DNA of 64,000 nt. Origin: Lomentospora prolificans (taxonomy: Eukaryota > Ascomycota > Sordariomycetes > Microascales > Microascaceae). This document shows positions 60,837 through 64,000 of this stretch, piece by piece. Below the pieces are notes generated by a model. It was not told where the DNA came from, made no database searches, and saw only the letters and a list, made by a program, of their open reading frames with translations. Both the position numbers and the translations under genes were made by a program. Where the stretch lies: the NCBI GenBank assembly GCA_029532625.1, contig JARFXM010000009.1, positions 3,844,001 through 3,908,000 on the forward strand, in the 5' to 3' direction. Each line of letters starts with the position of its first letter. Within the stretch, counting starts at the first letter, position 1.

Positions 60837-62549
60837 CGCGGCGGTATTGAGGTTCAATTGGATGAGGAGCACGTTGGAGGTGAATGGGTAGCTTGCAGAA
60901 TGCGCTTCCCGTGGCTGTGAATCCTTGCTCTAGGTTAGGTGGGTTCGGTTTCTGTGGAGGAAGGCTGAAAGCTAGTAATACCACATCGATGACAGAAATT
61001 GCCAGGCAGCATGTCCTGGCAGTGGCAGACGGAGCTTACCGCCATGTCCAGGCGGGAGCTCTTTAACTCCCTTTGGAAGCCCCTCGAGGTTGTGGGTTTT
61101 ATGGCACGTGACACTCGAGGATGATAGACTCGGAACATCGCCTGGTGCAGTGCATGGGCGCTTTGAGACGCCGCATTGTTCAACTCACTCGGTGTTGCAA
61201 AAGTGCTAGATGATTCCACCCTTAAGTGTTCCAGGAACCTTTAAATTTCAAATAAAATAATCGGTCGTTTTGAAGTAATGTCTATTTCAAACGCCGATAC
61301 CTCCAACTTTGGGCCGATATCAACACGTCAGAAACCGCCCGAATGCTTCATCGTGGTCTCCTCCAGCCGCTCTTGACAACCGAATCTCTCGACCGAGCAA
61401 ACCAGCATTATGTAGCTGTGCCAGAACCAAGTGGTATTATTCTGCGTGAGAATAAGCCTCGATCTGTGTCTTGTGGCACTCACAAGCCCATCATCAACCC
61501 CACGTAGATGATGGCTCTGGATTCGTACTCCCTACTACCCGTCAATCATGTTTTATACATTTTCAGCGTAGGTGCATTACTGGCCTTGCTTGTTCTACAT
61601 TTTTCATAGGTTCAACTACGAAAACTATCGTGTCTCATGCAGGCAGCCACGGGGGAGCGAAACAGCACTCGGCTGTGTCGGCTTTGTTCTCGCAGTCTTG
61701 CTCGACATGGAAGTGGTCAGCCACTGTTATGGCAGATCAAGGACGTAGAGCTAGTATCGCACACTACTCCCTTTCTTGTAAGGCACCTGCTTCAACAACT
61801 TGACGAGATGTACGTTTAGAGACGCGACCGGCTGAAATTCCGATGAGAAACTGGGACTGCTTGTACCTTCGATTGTTGGGTGAGAAAGGTTCGCATTCCG
61901 CTCGTTGGTCAGATGATGGCCTTTTCTGATGGAACCCGGTGGATAAAAAAGTGCCATGTTAACTATCCGCTGTTCGCTCCGAGGTTGAGCGATGATCTTG
62001 GAGCCCCGGTGCCGGTTAGTCCCATATATAAGCCGAGATAGCTAACTCGAATGCCGGGCGGCGGAGGCGAGAATACTCATTCCCCTGTGCCTGCACAATA
62101 TATCAGTCTAAATATAACACTCCTTGGGACAGAAAAATGGTCTCCCTTTTACTTGTTTCGATGCGATATGTTCACCAGCACTGCGTTGGCAGATCACGGG
62201 GCCAACCTCGAGTTTGAAAGAGATCACTGCATTTGGACCAGGTTATTGTCGTGGACTGCGCTCTCACCTTCTTCCTGAATTGAATAGCTTATTGCTTCCG
62301 TTCAGTATCGAAGCATGCAGGATAGATTATTTCTGGTGTTAAACGCAGCGAGCACAAGGCACATCCGGTCGGGGCCGAAGTAACGGATGTGTTGTTGGAT
62401 AGACTCGCGTCTATATCGCAGCTGTACTTGTTCTATACCTCCCTCCGAAGCATATAATACCGAGAGATGCTGGTCCTGGGTGGTACCGACCATAAGTAGT
62501 CGACTTGAGAATGGTAGCGGCATTCGTCTTCTCACCATTCTAGCCAACT
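60837..62549. other. SmD1 promoter and gene-free DNA
   Basis: The first 400 bases hold the SmD1 promoter. The rest has no frame with a recognised family; the tyrosinase relic may begin at its right end. Confidence 0.4.
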
Positions 62550-64000
62550 ATTCGCACTCGTCGTCGCTCCCTCCAAAGCTCTTCTCTCTTATTTCTAGTC
62601 ATTGTTGGGCCGCGCACTTATCATTCCCTCGTATTATTCATGTCCTAGATCCCATCCTTCCAACTCCTGAACCATCCCGCTGCATCGTGGACCCGGCCCA
62701 AGAAGGGCTGCACCTTTCTTCGCCAAAGACCATAGCGAAGCCATGTGCCTGGCGTGGATTCTCATCCCTAGCTCTCTACAACTAAGATTGGGCAATTGAG
62801 CCCCAGGACGAAGCGGTCACGTGTTCCTGGATGTTTTTGGTTGGCCCAATATCACCATTCACGGCCCGAATGGAGAGTAGGTTATCTCAAATCCATTAGA
62901 CAGCCATCATTTCGGTGAGAACGAGGTGCTTGGCGTGAGGTTCCTCCAGGCATGGACCCGAGTTTCCTCATAAGTTATGGTGGCGAGCTCTAAACAAGGT
63001 ACAGTTTCGAGGATGGAACGAGACAACGGATCTCCTTCGTCCCAAGGGGTTGACGCCGAATCACACCATGAAAACGCTACCCGCAGAATTGCTCAAAATA
63101 ATGGCCAGTTTTTCAGCAGCGCCTTTTTATGCTTTTGACAACGTACCACCATATGTTGCGTCCAGCAACAAACGATATAGGCCGGAAACGAATGAGACGA
63201 CGTACGAGTCAATCGAAGGGATCCATGACAGTCTCCACACCATAATCGGAGAGAAAGGGCATATGGATTTTATCATTTACTCAGCTTTTGACCCAATCTC
63301 CATCTTGGACCATACAAATGTCGATCGACTTGTTACCATGTGACATGCGCTGAATCAATCCCACTTCCTAGGTGTTACTGTCAGCTGCACCCGCGGCAAC
63401 TTTCACTAGCTATAGGGAACAACTCGGGAATGCACCACTAACCTGGCGCCATTCTATGCGACCCCCAATGGGCAATTTTAGAATTCAAGCCTTTCCAGCG
63501 ACACCCGATCATTTGGTCATCTTTACGAGGATACGGTAAATGTTTCCCTCATCAGTGCCTCTGACGACCTGGCTTGAGGGGCTACGAAGCGTTATAAACA
63601 AAAAGGATGGCCAAGCAAGCCCATCTTCCGTGATGGCCCAGCGGAGCATCAGCATCAGATACCGTGCAGGGGACAGGAACGCTGCTATGCTCGGGGGCAA
63701 ATTTACACCAAACCTTTCGGCCAGTGGGCTTCTTCCACATCCCCTGACTTCCTCGATGATAAAGGTCAGGGAACTCTTTTCATGGGCAACGTTCCCGATG
63801 ACCCAAGCACTTGGAGAGACTCGCCGAACCTCATTAGGACCTTTGGTATGTTCCAAGGTTCTCCATGGTGGCCACTTCGAACCCAGCCGGCAACATTACC
63901 GGAACTGTACCCTTAATATTTTCATTAATGAAGAGGGTAGCCGCTGAGTTCGTCCCCAACTTGTATGGATCAAGGCCACGTGATGCCCTACTTGCAAAGC
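62550..64000 (+). pseudogene. tyrosinase relic (di-copper oxidase), runs off the window
   Basis: Tyrosinases oxidise phenols to quinones. From about 62785 the order of family landmarks is kept: DWAIEP (62794-62811, where PYWDWA is expected; the codon before DWA is a TAA stop), PNITIHGPNG near 62848-62877 with a stop then VISNPL, RGWNETTDLL (about 63010-63040), SIEGIHDSLH (about 63212-63240), GHMDF, AFDPISILDHTNVDRLVTM (63287-63340), LAPFYATPNGQF ending in TAG (63443-63481), SSDTRSFG, and TSNPAGNITGTVPL (about 63877-63918) at the edge. The two stops after VTM and QF sit where tryptophan is expected (TGA, TAG). The CuB site reads LDH instead of LHH (63308-63310), losing a copper ligand. The CuA half is not clearly present; a weak match (YSHSSSLPP near 62551-62577) may be its rest. 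Not functional. Confidence 0.8.

Noticed and set aside
1..64000. Secondary-metabolite cluster or other multi-gene system
   Set aside because: No polyketide synthase, peptide synthetase, terpene synthase or clustered tailoring enzymes; the genes are housekeeping or regulatory.

Overview
The window looks like nuclear DNA of a filamentous ascomycete, most likely a Sordariomycete. Support: short GT-AG introns of about 50-145 bases with CTNAC/TACTAAC-type branch sites, CT-rich leaders, large intergenic spaces, and fungal gene families (Yvc1-type TRP channel, HapB, an arrestin-related adaptor, Mtq2, uS15/Rps13). It is not bacterial. I see no rRNA, convincing tRNA, CRISPR array, intact transposon or biosynthetic gene cluster.

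Layout. 3.1-16.7 kb is the dense core: SF3B1/Hsh155 (-), OGG1 (-), U2AF large subunit (+), Rps13 (+), a small spliced Dpy-30 protein (Sdc1-like, -) and FAN1 (+). 16.7-36.5 kb is gene-poor, with one confident CDS, a 217-aa basic protein of unknown function at 22.7-23.3 kb. 37.1-51.9 kb carries HapB/NF-YA (+), an APH-like phosphotransferase (+), an F-box protein (-), an arrestin-like protein (-) and a SET-domain protein (-). 52-56 kb holds a wrecked Bor1-type anion transporter. 56-60.9 kb holds the vacuolar channel Yvc1 (+), the eRF1 methyltransferase Mtq2 (+) and SmD1 (-). From about 62.55 kb to the right edge lies a decayed tyrosinase.

Themes. Three spliceosome genes (SF3B1, U2AF65, SmD1) and two DNA-repair nucleases/glycosylases (OGG1, FAN1) lie in one 64-kb stretch. 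SF3B1 carries three RWD-type ULM motifs and U2AF65 carries a C-terminal UHM, so the window encodes partners that can meet at the branch site. Chromatin is represented by Sdc1-like and SET proteins. I think the neighbourhood is ordinary eukaryotic linkage, not an operon-like system.

Most multi-exon genes had to be assembled by hand. Exon joins were checked for GT-AG, phase and family alignment from memory; no database was searched. The most rewarding second-look items are the two relics (Bor1-type, tyrosinase), whose breaks include C-to-T/G-to-A stops, the spliced Sdc1-like gene that no long ORF reveals, and two low-confidence spliced small ORFs (1.3-1.8 kb and 11.5-11.8 kb). I found no clear previously undescribed system.
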